DNA from: Pseudo-nitzschia pungens | Lineage: Eukaryota > Bacillariophyta > Bacillariophyceae > Bacillariales > Bacillariaceae | NCBI GenBank assembly: GCA_037355855.1 | Contig: CM074762.1 | Location: forward strand, 4,216,001-4,280,000 | Length of the DNA: 64,000 nucleotides | Direction of reading: 5' to 3' | Part shown: positions 1-11,414 of the stretch, piece after piece | Layout of the letters: each line of letters starts with the position of its first letter | Position numbering within the stretch: the stretch's first letter is position 1 | Notes under the pieces: model-generated | Databases searched by the model: none | Seen by the model: the letters and a program-made list of their open reading frames with translations, nothing else | What the model was told of the DNA's origin: nothing | Position numbers and translations under genes: made by a program

Positions 1-2
1 CG

Positions 3-413
3 CACTTATCTCCCGAAGCGAAGGAAGAAGAACTCCGAAAGCTGAATCGAGAGATTGCCAAGTTAGAAACATTGAGAGGGATTAATACGGGAGAACTTTA
101 TACCTGGAGCGGTCGTTACAAGGCGCTGGTAAAGAATTATGGTCTCCCTCTCTTTGTTTACTATTGGACCCTGTGGGCGACGATGGGAGGTATCGTCTAC
201 CTTGGAATTGATTTCGGTGGACTAGACGCGATCGCCTTGTTGGAGCGAATCGATGCCAATACGGGGTGGGCCGTTAGCGATAAAGTGGATCCTCAACTAG
301 GAAAAATGGGGGTAGCATTGATTCTAAACGAATGCTTGGAACCTGTGCGAGTTCCGTTCGTTGTGGTAACATTGAAACCAGTAATGGACATCGTCAGCCC
401 TCCAAAGTACTAG
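3..413 (+). CDS. FAM210/DUF1279 domain protein, 3' part (5' end outside window)
   Basis: The frame is open from base 3 to a TAG at 411-413 and has no convincing start inside the window, so the gene begins upstream. The visible 136 residues start with a charged helix, then W-S-G-R-Y-K-A-L-V-K-N-Y-G, one membrane segment (LPLFVYYWTLWATMGGIVYL) and a second hydrophobic stretch near L-G-K-M-G-V-A-L-I-L-N-E. That order, with the ending R-V-P-F-V-V-V-T-L-K-P-V, is the hallmark of the DUF1279/FAM210 family. In animals these are membrane proteins of mitochondria; plants and algae also have plastid-targeted members, and without the N-terminus the organelle cannot be told. It converges on the prohibitin gene, with only 241 bp between the two stop codons. 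Confidence 0.8.
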   Translation, partial: HLSPEAKEEELRKLNREIAKLETLRGINTGELYTWSGRYKALVKNYGLPLFVYYWTLWATMGGIVYLGIDFGGLDAIALLERIDANTGWAVSDKVDPQLGKMGVALILNECLEPVRVPFVVVTLKPVMDIVSPPKY

Positions 414-654
414 GAGAAACTAGTCCATTGTGGTTCATTGTAACAAGCTCGACTTGTGGTTACTAGAGAGGGCAATTACTCATATGTTTTAATTTAATCT
501 TGTAACAAACAACACCACATTAAGAATCAATGCATGGCGTAATCCCGAAATTAAATTATCAGAAGCAATTCTTCCATGCTGGTATTCGGCGGTGTGGCTA
601 TCTACAATACGCTCCAAGCTTGGAGATCGCTTAGACGATGGTTTCCGCAAGGCC

Positions 655-1503
655 TTACTTCGCATCCAATCCCAGGAGCAAGTTGGAGCCCGATCCATTG
701 CCTCCTGCACCTGTATTGGGGAGATAGACAACATTTCGGCTGTTGGCAAGCTTTCCTGCAATTTCCTTTGCCGCATCAATGCGTCTGACCTCGATAATAC
801 CATTACCCGTTCTTTCCATCGCCTGAGTGATGATAGTCGCTGCCTCGGCTTCTCCCTCGGCACGAGTGACCATGGCTTGTCGTTCCTGTTCGGCTTTCTT
901 CACGACCCATTGCTGGCGTTCGGCCTCTTGGGAAGCGACCTGCTTGGCTTCGATGGCGGACATGAATTCCCTTCCGAAAGTAAGGTGGGTGATAGCGACG
1001 TCGTCGAATTCTAAATGGAAGCTTTTGGCGCGCTTGCTCATTTCATTTCGAATGCGCTCCGAGACTTCGGCACGCTTGCTCAAGAGCTCGACGGCGTTGT
1101 ATTGGGCTACGATAGATTTCAGAACCTCGTTTCCAATGGATGGAAGAACACGCTCGTCGAAATCCGTTCCCAATTCACGGTAGATTTGGGGCAACTCGGT
1201 TTCAGTGGGTCTCCAGAGGACACGCAATTTGATGTTTACCATCTGCAAATCTTTCGTTCCGGTGACCGAAGGAATTTCACGGGGTTTAGCCCGGATATCA
1301 AAGATGATAGGACGCTGGATGACAGGGATTAAGAAATGAGTACCTTCGCCCGACACATCGGGCAAGATTCCTCCCCGCAATTGATCGAACATAACGGCCC
1401 GTTGTCCGCCATCGACGTTGTAAATACAAGAATTGATACCGAAGGCCCCAACGGAGGCCACACCCGCCAAGCGTCCGAGTCCTCTCAATGCTTGCTGAGC
1501 CAT
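655..1503 (-). CDS. PHB1: Prohibitin-1 (PHB1-type)
   Basis: A single-exon gene of 282 residues, close to the 275-287 of PHB1 in other eukaryotes. The ATG at 1503 gives M-A-Q-Q-A-L-R-G-L-G; the frame extends a few codons upstream without another ATG. A short N-terminal hydrophobic anchor (about residues 10-30) is followed by the SPFH/PHB domain with G-G-Q-R-A-V-M-F-D, then R-A-K-P-R-E-I-P-S-V-T-G-T-K-D-L-Q-M-V-N and L-P-S-I-G-N-E-V-L-K-S-I-V-A-Q-Y-N-A. A coiled coil rich in A/E/Q (about 175-215) follows, and then a Gly/Ser-rich tail. Known role of the family: PHB1 and PHB2 alternate in a large ring in the mitochondrial inner membrane that stabilises membrane proteins and modulates m-AAA protease. 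No PHB2 partner is present in this window. Confidence 0.95.
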   Translation of the reverse strand: MAQQALRGLGRLAGVASVGAFGINSCIYNVDGGQRAVMFDQLRGGILPDVSGEGTHFLIPVIQRPIIFDIRAKPREIPSVTGTKDLQMVNIKLRVLWRPTETELPQIYRELGTDFDERVLPSIGNEVLKSIVAQYNAVELLSKRAEVSERIRNEMSKRAKSFHLEFDDVAITHLTFGREFMSAIEAKQVASQEAERQQWVVKKAEQERQAMVTRAEGEAEAATIITQAMERTGNGIIEVRRIDAAKEIAGKLANSRNVVYLPNTGAGGNGSGSNLLLGLDAK

Positions 1504-1898
1504 GATTGTTATCAGTCTTTGCAATGTACCTGTTGTATTTTCTTCTCCCGGTTGGTTTCCCTGTGTTTGGAAAAGATGATAGTAAATCGACTTGTCGTAT
1601 GAATACTGTAATGCAAAACAAACCTATCTTTTTGGGGGGGTCACATCTGCTCTCCCGCAAGAGTCAGAAACAGCAGGTGTGTGGTTGGTTCGGGTTGATC
1701 AGAGAGGTGTGTTTCGAGAAAAGAAGCAAGAAGAAAGATGTGCTGTCAGCATTCTCATTCGCGAAATGTCTGTAATGCATCCGTCAAAATTGGATGCAAC
1801 ATGTAACTAGAAACGTATGGTATGACACTATCAAACATATGATATGACGGTATTGAAAATTCAGTAATACTAGTAACTTACCAGATATGAGTAATAGG
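1504..1898. other. Upstream region of PHB1 up to the copia element
   Basis: About 395 bp between the PHB1 start codon and the left LTR. It contains a G-run (near 1633-1640) and an AT-rich tract near 1810-1890, and must hold the PHB1 promoter. No TATA-like element or gene can be assigned. The copia element landed about 0.4 kb upstream of PHB1. Confidence 0.4.
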
Positions 1899-2236
1899 TG
1901 TTGGAAATATGCCAAGTAACAATGCACGGTTTCATATGAGAGAGTACACATACTATGACCAGATGGTACCATCACAACTATCATGTGGTTAAAGAGCGAG
2001 GTGGCAGTGGAACACAAATTGGTCACAGAACATACGTGTCATATTGATATTCCACAATGATAGTGTTGAGTGGCATCATCAGCAGGAACCACGTGGTTGA
2101 AGTGGATGCGATCAGATTGCCACTGGACAACAGAAGAGTACCACTGAGTACGCATAGTTTGATTATTTGTATCTAACCAACAGAGTTAATTTTGCTCTTC
2201 TTAAGGTTTCGTAGTAAATTCCTACTGAGTTCAACA
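1899..2236 (+). repeat. Copia left LTR
   Basis: 338 bp, TG...CA ends, matching 21086-21423 with a small number of substitutions (for example ACTGAGTTC against ACTAAGTTC near the 3' end). No TGG-type tRNA primer site follows directly; the next bases are TACAAATAATT. Confidence 0.92.
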
Positions 2237-2397
2237 TACAAATAATTAAACTACGGTAACCGATACAGTGATCTCCTGTTTTGTTTGGAAGCCACCATAG
2301 TGTTTCGAACATGTACGTCAAGTCGATACCACTGAAACATCCTCCGGACACGCAAAACTGTCACAGTTGATACCAAATCCTCCAGTACTATCAAACA

Positions 2398-2820
2398 ATG
2401 GATTATCTGAACAAATCCACCAAGAACCAAGGCACCGGGAATGTACCTGGGAGCAACAGCAAACAAGGGGGCAGACCCCACAACCGCAATCGCAAAGGAT
2501 CATCCGGGAACCAGCCAAGCGAACGCAAGTTTACCGGGCTAAATCAAGATGAGCTTAAAGGAACCGTGGTAGATGGATCAAAATCTATTCAATACGACAA
2601 GCTGTTTGAGGCCCTCAAGATCGTCGCAGGAAAAAAGAACTCGAAGGTCAAAACCACGCTCATCAGCATGGAGATGCTGACCAAAAAATTGTTCCAGCCA
2701 GATGTATCACCCTGAATGCCAACAACAAAGAGATTGTCGACAATGACAAGAAACGTCTGCTCGAAGAACTGTGGGTGAAAAAAGGGGAGCGCAGCGCAAA
2801 GAAAATTGAGCTCTACCTGG
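2398..2820 (+). pseudogene. Copia gag, N-terminal fragment
   Basis: An ATG at 2398 opens a frame M-D-Y-L-N-K-S-T-K-N that stops at 2713-2715. The natural reading continues in another frame (C-I-T-L-N-A-N-N-K-E-I-V-D-N...K-K-I-E-L-Y-L), so a one-base frameshift lies near 2700. The fragment ends at the CCTGG target site at 2816-2820. Coding resumes at 12662 with L-E-D-L-K-G-L-F, and removing the insertions joins Y-L to E-D-L in frame. The composition is basic and Gln/Asn-rich, as expected for a nucleocapsid precursor. Confidence 0.75.
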
Positions 2821-3121
2821 ACCTTCCGGAACTGTAAATATTTTTGCGCAGTAAATATTTTTGCGCGAACACTCGTCCCCCTTTTGGAACACAATTTTAG
2901 GGGGATAAACTTGCACTTTTTTCCGCACTTTTTTCGAGACCAAAAAGTGCAAGTTTTCACGGGACTAAAAAAAACGTTCTTTTTCAACTCGCATTAAATG
3001 CGAGTTTCGTTCAACGGACAAAAAAAGTGTGAGTTTTCTTTGCAAATTTTTTTTCGACAAGGGAGTCGATTTGTTAATAGAGGTGCAACGATTTGCTAAG
3101 AGAGGTGCTTCATTAAAATTA

Positions 3122-3431
3122 TGCTTACGGTCCCCCCCCTATATTATCGACGCGTTGCTGCTGCTTGCTGCTTGCTGTCCCCCCCGTGTATTATCAACGC
3201 GTTGCTGCTTGCTGTCCCCCGTGTATTATCGACGCGTTGCTGCTTGCTGGCCCCCCTGTATTATCGACTATTCTTGTGTATTATCCCCCCTGTATTATCG
3301 ACGCGTTGCTGCTACTTGCTGCTTGCTGTCCCCCCCCTGTATTATCGACGCGTTGCTGCTTGCTGTCCCCCCTGTATTATCGACGCGTTGCTGCTTGCTG
3401 TCCCCCCTGTATTATCGACGCGTTGCTGCTT
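3122..3431. repeat. GC-rich minisatellite of the CCWGG-type element (left part)
   Basis: Imperfect units of about 36 bp built from TATTATCGACGCGTTGCTG, CTTGCTG and a run of 6-9 C. The array is cut at 3431 by the insertion at 3432-11382 and continues at 11383-11745; copy 2 carries the same array at 43766-44170. Long open frames across it arise from the repeat and are not genes. Confidence 0.9.
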
Positions 3432-3584
3432 CGTCTGATAACTGTCACGCAACCCCGTAGCGACCCCCCGTGGCAACCTCATTTGTGTGCAAATTTAACA
3501 CGACATATGTTTGCATCACCTCGCGTTGCACAACCTATACGTTCAAGGTTATTGCGCGGTTTGGGTCGCGCCAGGGGGTTGCGA

Positions 3585-3960
3585 AAATCAGACTCCGTGG
3601 TTGTGAAACGCAGACTCCGTGGTTGCGAAACGCAGACTCCGTGGTTGTGAAACGCAACCTCTTACTATTCTGAAATACTTCCTATGTGGTTGCGAAAATC
3701 AGACTCTGTGGTTGTGAAACGCAACCTCTTACTATTCTGAATTACTTCCTATGTGGTTGCGAAAATCAGACTCCGTGGTTGTGAAACGCAGACTCCGTGG
3801 TTGCGAAACGCAGACTCCGTGGTTGTGAAACGCAACCTCTTACTATTCTGAAATACTTCCTATGTGGTTGCGAAAATCAGACTCTGTGGTTGTGAAACGC
3901 AACCTCTTACTATTCTGAATTACTTCCTATGTGGTTGCGAAAATCAGTCTATGGGGTTGC
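3585..3960. repeat. Tandem repeat, about 40-100 bp higher-order units
   Basis: Alternation of GTGGTTGCGAAAATCAGACT, CCGTGGTTGTGAAACGCA and ACCTCTTACTATTCTGAAAT modules, repeated about five times with internal deletions. It lies directly inside the left end of the 3432-11382 element. Confidence 0.85.
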
Positions 3961-4009
3961 GAAAATCAATGTCACACTATTCTGAAACAATTCATAGTTC
4001 CCGTCGTAT

Positions 4010-5060
4010 CGTATTTTCGTATTCAGTTCCCGTTGCATCTTATTACAGTTGCGTTCAGAAGTTTTTCCCTACCAGGAGCAAGCCATCCTCGATCCTGGCA
4101 TCGGCCGCCTCCTCCGCCAAGACAGCCACCCAAAAGATCCTGGCAGAGGTTGCATGGTTCGATTGTATTTCAGTTGCCGTTGCATCATATTTTCGTATTG
4201 CAGTTACCGTTGCATCTAATTTCAGTTGCGTCCAGTGTATTCTTCCCTACCAGGAGCAAGCAGGCAATTAAATGCATGGTTAGAAGTGAACTCCATGATC
4301 GATACCCCCGGCCAATCTTGATGCAGTTCACTCACCGTCGGATTGTATTTCAGTTCCCGTCGTATCGTATTCCAGTTCCCGTCCAATCGTATTCAGTTCC
4401 CGTTGCATCGTATTTCAGTTGCGTTCAGTATGTTCTTCCCTACCAGGAGCAAGCAGGCAATTAAATGCATGGTTAGAAGTGAACTCCATGATCGATACCC
4501 CCAAGAATCTTGATGCAGTTCACTCACCGTCGGATTGTATTTCAGTTGCCGTTGCATCGTATTCCAGTTCCCGTCACATCGTATTTCAGCAGTTGCGTTC
4601 AGTGTATTCATCCCTACCAGGAGCAAGCAGCAGGCAATTAAATGCATGGTTAGAAGTGAACTCCATGATCGATACCCCCGCCCAATCTTGATGCAGTTCA
4701 CTCACCGTCGGATTGTAGTTCAGTTCCCGTCACATGATCGTATTTCAGTTGCGTTCAGTGTATTCTGCCTTCCCTACCAGGAGCAAGCAGGCAATTAAAT
4801 GCATGGTTAGAAGTGAACTCCATGATCGATACCCCCGGCCAATCTTGATGCAGTTCACTCACCGTCGGATTGTATTTCAGTTCCCGCCGTATCGTATTCC
4901 AGTTCCCGTCCAATCGTATTCAGTTCCCGTTGCATCGTATTTCAGTTGCGTTCAGTATGTTCTTCCCTACCAGGAGCAAGCAGGCAATTAAATGCATGGT
5001 TAGAAGTGAACTCCATGATCGATACCCCCGGCCAATCTTGATGCAGTTCACTCACCGTCA
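4010..5060. repeat. Tandem repeat with 160-193 bp period
   Basis: Six units, anchored by CCCTACCAGGAGCAAG at 4068, 4245, 4438, 4612, 4772 and 4965. Each has GCATGGTTAGAAGTGAACTC, a GATCGATACCCCC box and a variable run of short CGTATTTCAGTTCCCGT modules whose number sets the unit length. No coding capacity is evident. Confidence 0.88.
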
Positions 5061-5339
5061 GACCGTCCGATTATTGTGAAGTTTGGTGAAGTTTGGCACG
5101 CATTTTTTATGTGCATTTTTTGCTTCCTTTTTTTTTGCAGAAGATAAGGTTACCGTACTCATATGCTGTGTGTTAGCAGCATTTGCAGTCCGCGCCATAA
5201 TTTTTGACTACATTTTTACTACAAAACCTGGCGCACCCCGACAAGGAAAAAGGACAAAGGACAGACATCCGTTCGCAAATCAGCTAAAAGACACTAAAAA
5301 ATACACTGCTAGTAACAGTAACTACTACTAAACTATAAA

Positions 5340-6545
5340 ATGACTTATGTAAATCAATACATGGAATATTTCCACCATTCCAGTGCCAATAGTCCTCACC
5401 CTATGTATGCTTGGGACTATGAAAAAAGTCTGAGTGAGCAAGACCCAATACTTTGGATGTCACATCTATTTAATGCACATTTCCTCCAGTACTGGCATAT
5501 TTCACTAGAAAATATACAAAATGACCTATGTAAATTCAGAAATGGATTATTTCCACCATTCCAGTGCCAATAGTCCTCACTCTGTGTATGCTTGGGACTA
5601 TGAAAAAAGTCTGAGTGAGCAAGACCCAATACTTTGGATGTCACATCTATTTAATGCACATTTCCTCCAGTACTGGCATATTTCACTAGAAAATATACAA
5701 AATGACCTATGTAAATTCAGAAATGGATTATTTCCACCATTCCAGTGCCAATAGTCCTCCCTCTATGTATGCTTGGGACTATGAAAAAAGTCTGAGTGAG
5801 CAAGACCCAATACTTTGGATGTCACATCTATTTAATGCACATTTCCTCCAGTACTGGCATATTTCACTAGAAAATATACAAAATGACCTATGTAAATTCA
5901 GAAATGGATTATTTCCACCATTCCAGTGCCAATAGTCCTCCCTCTATGTATGCTTGGGACTATGAAAAAAGTCTGAGTGAGCAAGACCCAATACTTTGGA
6001 TGTCACATCTATTTAATGCACATTTCCTCCAGTACTGGCATATTTCACTAGAAAATATACAAAATGACCTATGTAAATTCAGAAATGGATTATTTCCACC
6101 ATTCCAGTGCCAATAGTCCTCCCTCTATGTATGCTTGGGACTATGAAAAAAGTCTGAGTGAGCAAGACCCAATACTTTGGATGTCACATCTATTTAATGC
6201 ACATTTCCTCCAGTACTGGCATATTTCACTAGAAAATATACAAAATGACCTATGTAAATTCAGAAATGGATTATTTCCACCATTCCAGTGCCAATAGTCC
6301 TCCCTCTATGTATGCTTGGGACTATGAAAAAAGTCTGAGTGAGCAAGACCCAATACTTTGGATGTCACATCTATTTAATGCACATTTCCTCCAGTACTGG
6401 CATATTTCACTAGAAAATATACAAAATGACCTATGTAAATTCAGAAATGGATTATTTCCACCATTCCAGTGCCAATAGTCCTCCCTCTATGTATGCTTGG
6501 GACTATGAAAAAAGTCTGAGTGAGCAAGACCTAATACTTTGGATG
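5340..6545. repeat. 181-bp satellite array, about 6.7 near-identical units
   Basis: Units begin at 5340, 5521, 5702, 5883, 6064 and 6245, spaced exactly 181 bp, with a partial unit ending near 6545. Only a few substitutions separate units, and the third to sixth look identical, indicating recent amplification. A 77-codon frame recurs in every unit, but it runs into the next unit and 181 is not a multiple of 3, so it is a by-product of the repeat. Confidence 0.95.
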
Positions 6546-6589
6546 TCACATCTATTTGATGTACTTCAGGATGGTACTGGATGGTACTA

Positions 6590-7430
6590 GGGCCCTCCAA
6601 TAGGATAGATATGTATCATAGTTACATACCTTAGCTCTTAAGAGATGAATACCATGTTAGAAGATCTACAAGATGGTAACTGAACAGGATGCTAAGCAGG
6701 ATGCTAAGCAGGATGCTGGGACTTGTATGTAGAATTTGTACCAGATCTACATACCCTAGCTCTTATCAGATCAATATTGGGAAATCTACAGGGGGTGCTA
6801 ACTGATTAACCGAACTGTAATGTGCTAAGGGGGGGGACTCAACAGGATGCTAAGCAGGATGCTGGGACTTGTATGTAGAATTTGTACCAGATCTACATAC
6901 CCTATCTCTTATCAGGAGAGCAATATCATAAATATTCAGTGTGCTAGTAACTTAAAAAGCGAACTGTGCTAGGGGGGGGCTGAACAGGATGCTAAGCAGG
7001 ATGCTGGGCCCTTCTAGTACAATTTGTACCAGATTTACATACCCTATCACTTATCAGATCAATATTGGGAGATCTACAGGGGGTGCTAACTGAATAACCG
7101 AACTCTACTGTGCAAAGGGGGACACTTAACAGGATGCCGAGCATGAGGATGCTGGGCCTTCTATGTAGAACTTGTACCAGATCTACATACCCTAGCTCTT
7201 ATCAGATCAATATTGGGAGATCTACAGGGGGTGCTAACTAATTAACCAAACTCTACTGTGCTAAGGGGGACACTTAACAGGATGCTAAGCAGGATGCTGG
7301 GCCCTTGTAGTAAAATTTGTACCAGATCTACATACCCTATCTCTTATCAGATCAATATTGGAAGATCTACAGGGGGTGCTAAACTGATTAACAGAACTCA
7401 ACTGTGCTAGGGGGGCACTAATTGTTGGGG
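6590..7430. repeat. Tandem repeat with about 145-bp period
   Basis: Five diverged units share AGATCTACATACCCTA, CTCTTATCAGATCAATATTGG, ATCTACAGGGGGTGCTAA and AGGATGCTAAGCAGGATGCT. The last motif is itself locally duplicated. Nothing coding was seen. Confidence 0.85.
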
Positions 7431-7439
7431 TTGTTACAC

Positions 7440-9040
7440 CGGCTTGGAATCAATCATAGGGGGAATGAATACCAGCACACAGCAGGCTTGGAATCAATCG
7501 TATACCACATCGACTTGGAATCGATCGTAGGGGGGATGAATACCACACAGGCTTGGAATCGATCGTAGGAGGAATAAATACCACACAGAGGAACAAACCA
7601 CCGGCTTGGATCGATGGATCTTCGGATCGTATGGGTTTAAAGGAGCAAACCACCGGCTTGGATCGAGGGATCGTACGCTTGGATCGCAGGGGTTGAAAGG
7701 AACAAACCACAGGCTTGGATCGAAGGATCGTAGGGGTTGAAAGGAGCAAACCACAGGCTTGGATCGTAGGGGATGAGGGAGATCAACAACGCATCCAATT
7801 ACAAGGGAGGTAGGTGAACAACGCTTCGAGTTACAAGGGAGATCTACAACGCTGCAGTCTACGTTAAATTATCATTTAATATTACTAATAGAGGATCAGC
7901 TCTCAGTATGATTTTGCGTGACATGTAGGTGCTCACAATATGGGCTTGGAATCGATCGTAGGGGGAAACAAACCACCAATCACACACCAGCTGGGAATGG
8001 ATCGTAGGATCGTATGGCTTGGAATCGATCGATTGTAAGGGCAATGAATACCACACAGACTTGGAATCAATCGTAAGGGCATTGAATACAACACCGGCTT
8101 GGAATCGATCGTAAGGGCATTGAATACAACACCGGCTTGGAATCGATCGTAGGGGGAATGAATACCACACCGGCTTGGAATCGATCTACCACACCGGCTT
8201 GGAATCGATCGTAGGGGGGATGAATACCACACCGGCTTGGAATCGATCTACCACAAAGACTTGGAATCAATCGTATACCACACAGGCTTGGGGCTTGGGA
8301 TGAATCGTATGGTTCAATCGATCGGATGATGAATCATAGTAGGGTTGGTGAATCGATCGGGGTTTGGGATGAATCACAGTAGGGTTGGTGAATCGATCGG
8401 GGTTTGGGATGAATCACAGTAGGGTTGGTGAATCGATCGGGGTTTGGGATGAATCGTAGTAGGGTTGGTGAATCGATCGGGGTTTGGGATGTTTGGGGTG
8501 AATCGTAGTAGGGTTGGTGAATCGATCGGGGTTTGGGGTGAATCGTAGTAGGGTTGGTGAATCGATCGGGGTTTGGGATGAATCGTAGTAGGGTTGGTGA
8601 ATCGATTGGGGTTTGGGATGAATCGTAGTAGGGTTGCTGAATCGATCGGGGTTTGGGATGAATTGTAGTAGGGTTGCTGAATCGATCGGGGTTTGGAATT
8701 GTTGGGGTTGGAATCAATCGTATACCACACCGGCTTGGAATCGATCGTAGGGGGAATGAATTACAACACCGACTTGGAATCGATCGTAGGGGGGATGACT
8801 ACCACACCGGCTTGGTATTGATCGTAAGGGGAATGACTACCACACCGGCTTGGAATCGATCGTAGGGGGAATGAATACCACGCCGGCTTGGAATCAATCG
8901 ATCGTAGGGGGAATGACTACCACACCGGCTTGGAATCGATCGATCGTAGGGGGAATGACTACCACACCGGCTTGGAATCGATCGTAGGGGGAATGAATAC
9001 CACGCCGGCTTGGAATCGATCATAAGGAGAATGATTATCG
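7440..9040. repeat. Minisatellite, 38-40 bp units (two interleaved variants)
   Basis: The main variant is GGCTTGGAATCGATCGTAGG followed by GGGAATGAATACCACACC (7440-8330 and 8700-9040). A second variant built on GGTGAATCGATCGGGGTTTG and GGATGAATCGTAGTAGG fills 8330-8700. The core ATCGATCG is common to both. Long frames on either strand reflect the repeat only. Confidence 0.9.
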
Positions 9041-9419
9041 TACTAGGATCGTGAGGTCGTTGAAAGGAACAAGGGCTTCGATTGAAAGAAACGGAATCAA
9101 ATACACCCGGTTGGTTGGAATCACTTACCGGCTAGGAAAAGATAGTAGGGAGAAGGGCGGGAAACAAAGAACACTGACGTTCTATTCTTAATCCTCGACG
9201 CGAAAACCAAGAACTTGACCGTGTTGAAGTGTTTACCAATCGGTATTCCTTCTTGTACCACTTCAAGGAGGTTATTCGGACTAAAATACAATGAGCAAAA
9301 GAGCCTACCGTAGGGCGGGTTCTAGTATTCGTTCTCGTGACGGAGTGCAATAAAGCAACTCTACTCAAAATAAGTCGGATTGTGAATCGAAACAGCAGTG
9401 ATTTGTGTTATTCCTGAAA

Positions 9420-9990
9420 ATAGTGAGTGGAGCACAAAAAAAAGTGATTACGGGAAGGAGCAAAATACAGTGATTTAATACAGTGATTTGCAAGAGCAAA
9501 ATACAGTGATTTAATACAGTGATTTGCAAAACCGGTGGGTGTCGTCGGCTCGTTTGACACCCATATTGTCATAATGACGTAAAAGATACCAAAAAATAAT
9601 AATAATGAGCCGATTAGAGGTACACTTAACCCTAATAGTGGTTCAACAACGAATTTACAGTGATTTAATACAGTGATTTGCAAGAGCAAAATACAGTGAT
9701 TTAATACAGTGATTTGCAAAACCAGTGGGTGTCGTCGGCTCGTTTGACACCCATATTGTCATAATGACGTAAAAGATACCAAAAAATAATACTTCGTAAT
9801 AAATCAAATAATATTGTCATAATGACGTGCCGGTACCATAGGATCGAATTTTTTTCTACTGCTGATATTCATGTACAGTTTGTACTGCAAAAATTCGAAT
9901 TTTTTGATTGGCTCAACCGGTGGGTGTCGTCGGGTCGGGTCATTATTGACACCCATACCGTACAGTATTGTCATAATGACGTAACGCTAC
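9420..9990. repeat. Short tandem and direct repeats
   Basis: Runs of ATACAGTGATTTGCAAGAGC occur at 9468-9535 and 9657-9720. A block starting GGTGGGTGTCGTCGGCTCGT and including ATTGTCATAATGACGTAA occurs at about 9533 and 9723 and, degraded, at about 9920. Confidence 0.8.
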
Positions 9991-10023
9991 AACCCTTAAC
10001 CCCAATGGTGCTAGCTAGATCGC

Positions 10024-11195
10024 TTGCGCTTGCGCTAACTGTTTGGGTCAGGTATCCAAGACAACGGCATAGTATCTTAGCATGGTAGCATGGTAGGTGA
10101 AAATAACCAGTATTTCATAGCATTAGCAACCCTAACCTTGTAGCACTCAGCTACACTGTATTAGTACGGATGTTATATGAAGATATCCAGGTTGCTGTGA
10201 TCTGTGCTAAGGCTCCTGTGTAGGAGAGTGTACTGGGGCTACAAGCAGCAACACCCAGTAGTAGCTGACTAACAGGTGCTGAGCTGAGTGCTGGGCTGTG
10301 TGCTAATTGCTAGCATACAGGCTTAGCAACAGGCTTAGCAACAGGCTTAGCAGCAGACCTATCCTGTTTAGTATGGATGCTAGCAGAGTTTACTAGGGTC
10401 GCCGCGTACGATTTGTACCAATCGTACGTACCCCGAGTAAAGCACCTGTTATGGTGTAGCTAAATGCTACAGGGTTAGGGTTGCTAATGCTACGAGATAC
10501 TGGTGATGCTAACCTACCATGATACCATGCTAAGATACTATGCTACCGCAGGGGTCAGGTCACTGGTGTACAATATGTACTATGACCGGACGCCTGACCC
10601 AAACAGTTACCCAACGCGCTAGCACACCTTTGAATCTAATTTTAATTGGAGCTACGCTACGCTACTCCGTACGCTACCCGTATAATACAGTACTGGAGCT
10701 ACAGAGCTCTATTATCTACGAGTTATCGGAACGCTGTCACGATACGATACAGAGCTGAGCTGCGCTCATCCCCTGTATCGCTGTAGCGCTGTATCCCCTG
10801 TAGCGCACCCTGTAGCGCTGTATCCCCTGCAGCGCTGTATCGCTGTATCCCTTCAGCGCTGTATCGCTGTATCCCTTCACCAGCGCTGAAGCGCTGAATC
10901 CCCTGTAGCGCTGTATCCCCTGCAGCGCTGTAGCGCTGTATCCCCTCCTGTAGCGCTGTATCGTAGCGCTGTATCCCTGTAAGAAAGAGTGAATAAAAGG
11001 AGCTGAGCGCAGCTCAGCTCTGTATCGTATCGTGACAGCGCTCCGATCGTAGTATAATAACAGAGCTCTGTAGCTCCGGTACTGTATTCTACGGAGTACC
11101 GTATCGGAGTAGTGTAGCTCCGATTAATTAGATCGATTCGTGTGCTAGCGAACTTGCGCTAGCCCGTTGGGTAACTGTCTGGGTCTGGGTCAAAA
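10024..11195. repeat. Nested inverted repeats (fold-back region) around a GCGCTGTATCCC minisatellite
   Basis: Two pairs of inverted arms are visible. About 10024-10145 is the inverse of about 10465-10615 (TATCTTAGCATGGTAGCATGG against CCATGATACCATGCTAAGAT). About 10596-10765 is the inverse of about 10998-11195 (for example GTCACGATACGATACAGAGC against GCTCTGTATCGTATCGTGAC). The second pair encloses 10770-10985, tandem GTAGCGCTGTATCCCCT units. The DNA could extrude large hairpins. No gene was found. Confidence 0.8.
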
Positions 11196-11414
11196 TGGTC
11201 GAAAATCAGTCGAAAATCAGTTATTAGACGTATTTTTGTCGCGACGTGGGGGGGGTTGCGAAAAACTTGGAAGAAACCTCGCGAAAATCAAGGTTAAGGT
11301 TGCGCGTGGCATAATTTAGGCTTGATTTTCTGGAAAATAGGTCGCGTTGGGTCGCGTTGGGTCGCGTGACAGTTATCAGACGTTGCTGTCCCCCCCTTGT
11401 ATTATCGACGCGTT

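Larger units (their letters stand above)
3432..11382. mobile_element. Satellite-filled non-autonomous TIR element with 2-bp TT duplication (relative of the 14.8-kb element)
   Basis: The left end reads CGTCTGATAACTGTCACGC and the right end is its inverse (GCGTGACAGTTATCAGACG). The host minisatellite reads ...GCTGCTTGCTGTCC; here it is split as ...GCTGCTT and TTGCTGTCC..., so the target duplication is TT. Just inside the right end are three GGTCGCGTTG/GGGTCGCG units, and the left end has ACGCAACCCCGTAGCGACC. These ends match the consensus of the element at 46230-61029 (CGTCYGAWAACTGT then CGCGACC). The 7951 bp hold only tandem and inverted repeats, with no credible gene. Inferred: mobilised in trans by a transposase of the 14.8-kb type. 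Confidence 0.8.

Noticed and set aside
5340..6478. Six 77-codon plus-strand genes in a row
   Set aside because: Each frame lies within and across copies of the 181-bp repeat, which is not a multiple of 3. No independent sign of coding.
5340..6545. Centromeric satellite
   Set aside because: The array is only about 1.2 kb and lies inside a transposon; a 181-bp period alone is not sufficient evidence.
3122..9040. CRISPR-like arrays
   Set aside because: Units are tandem with no unique spacers of constant length, and the genome is eukaryotic. These are satellites and minisatellites.
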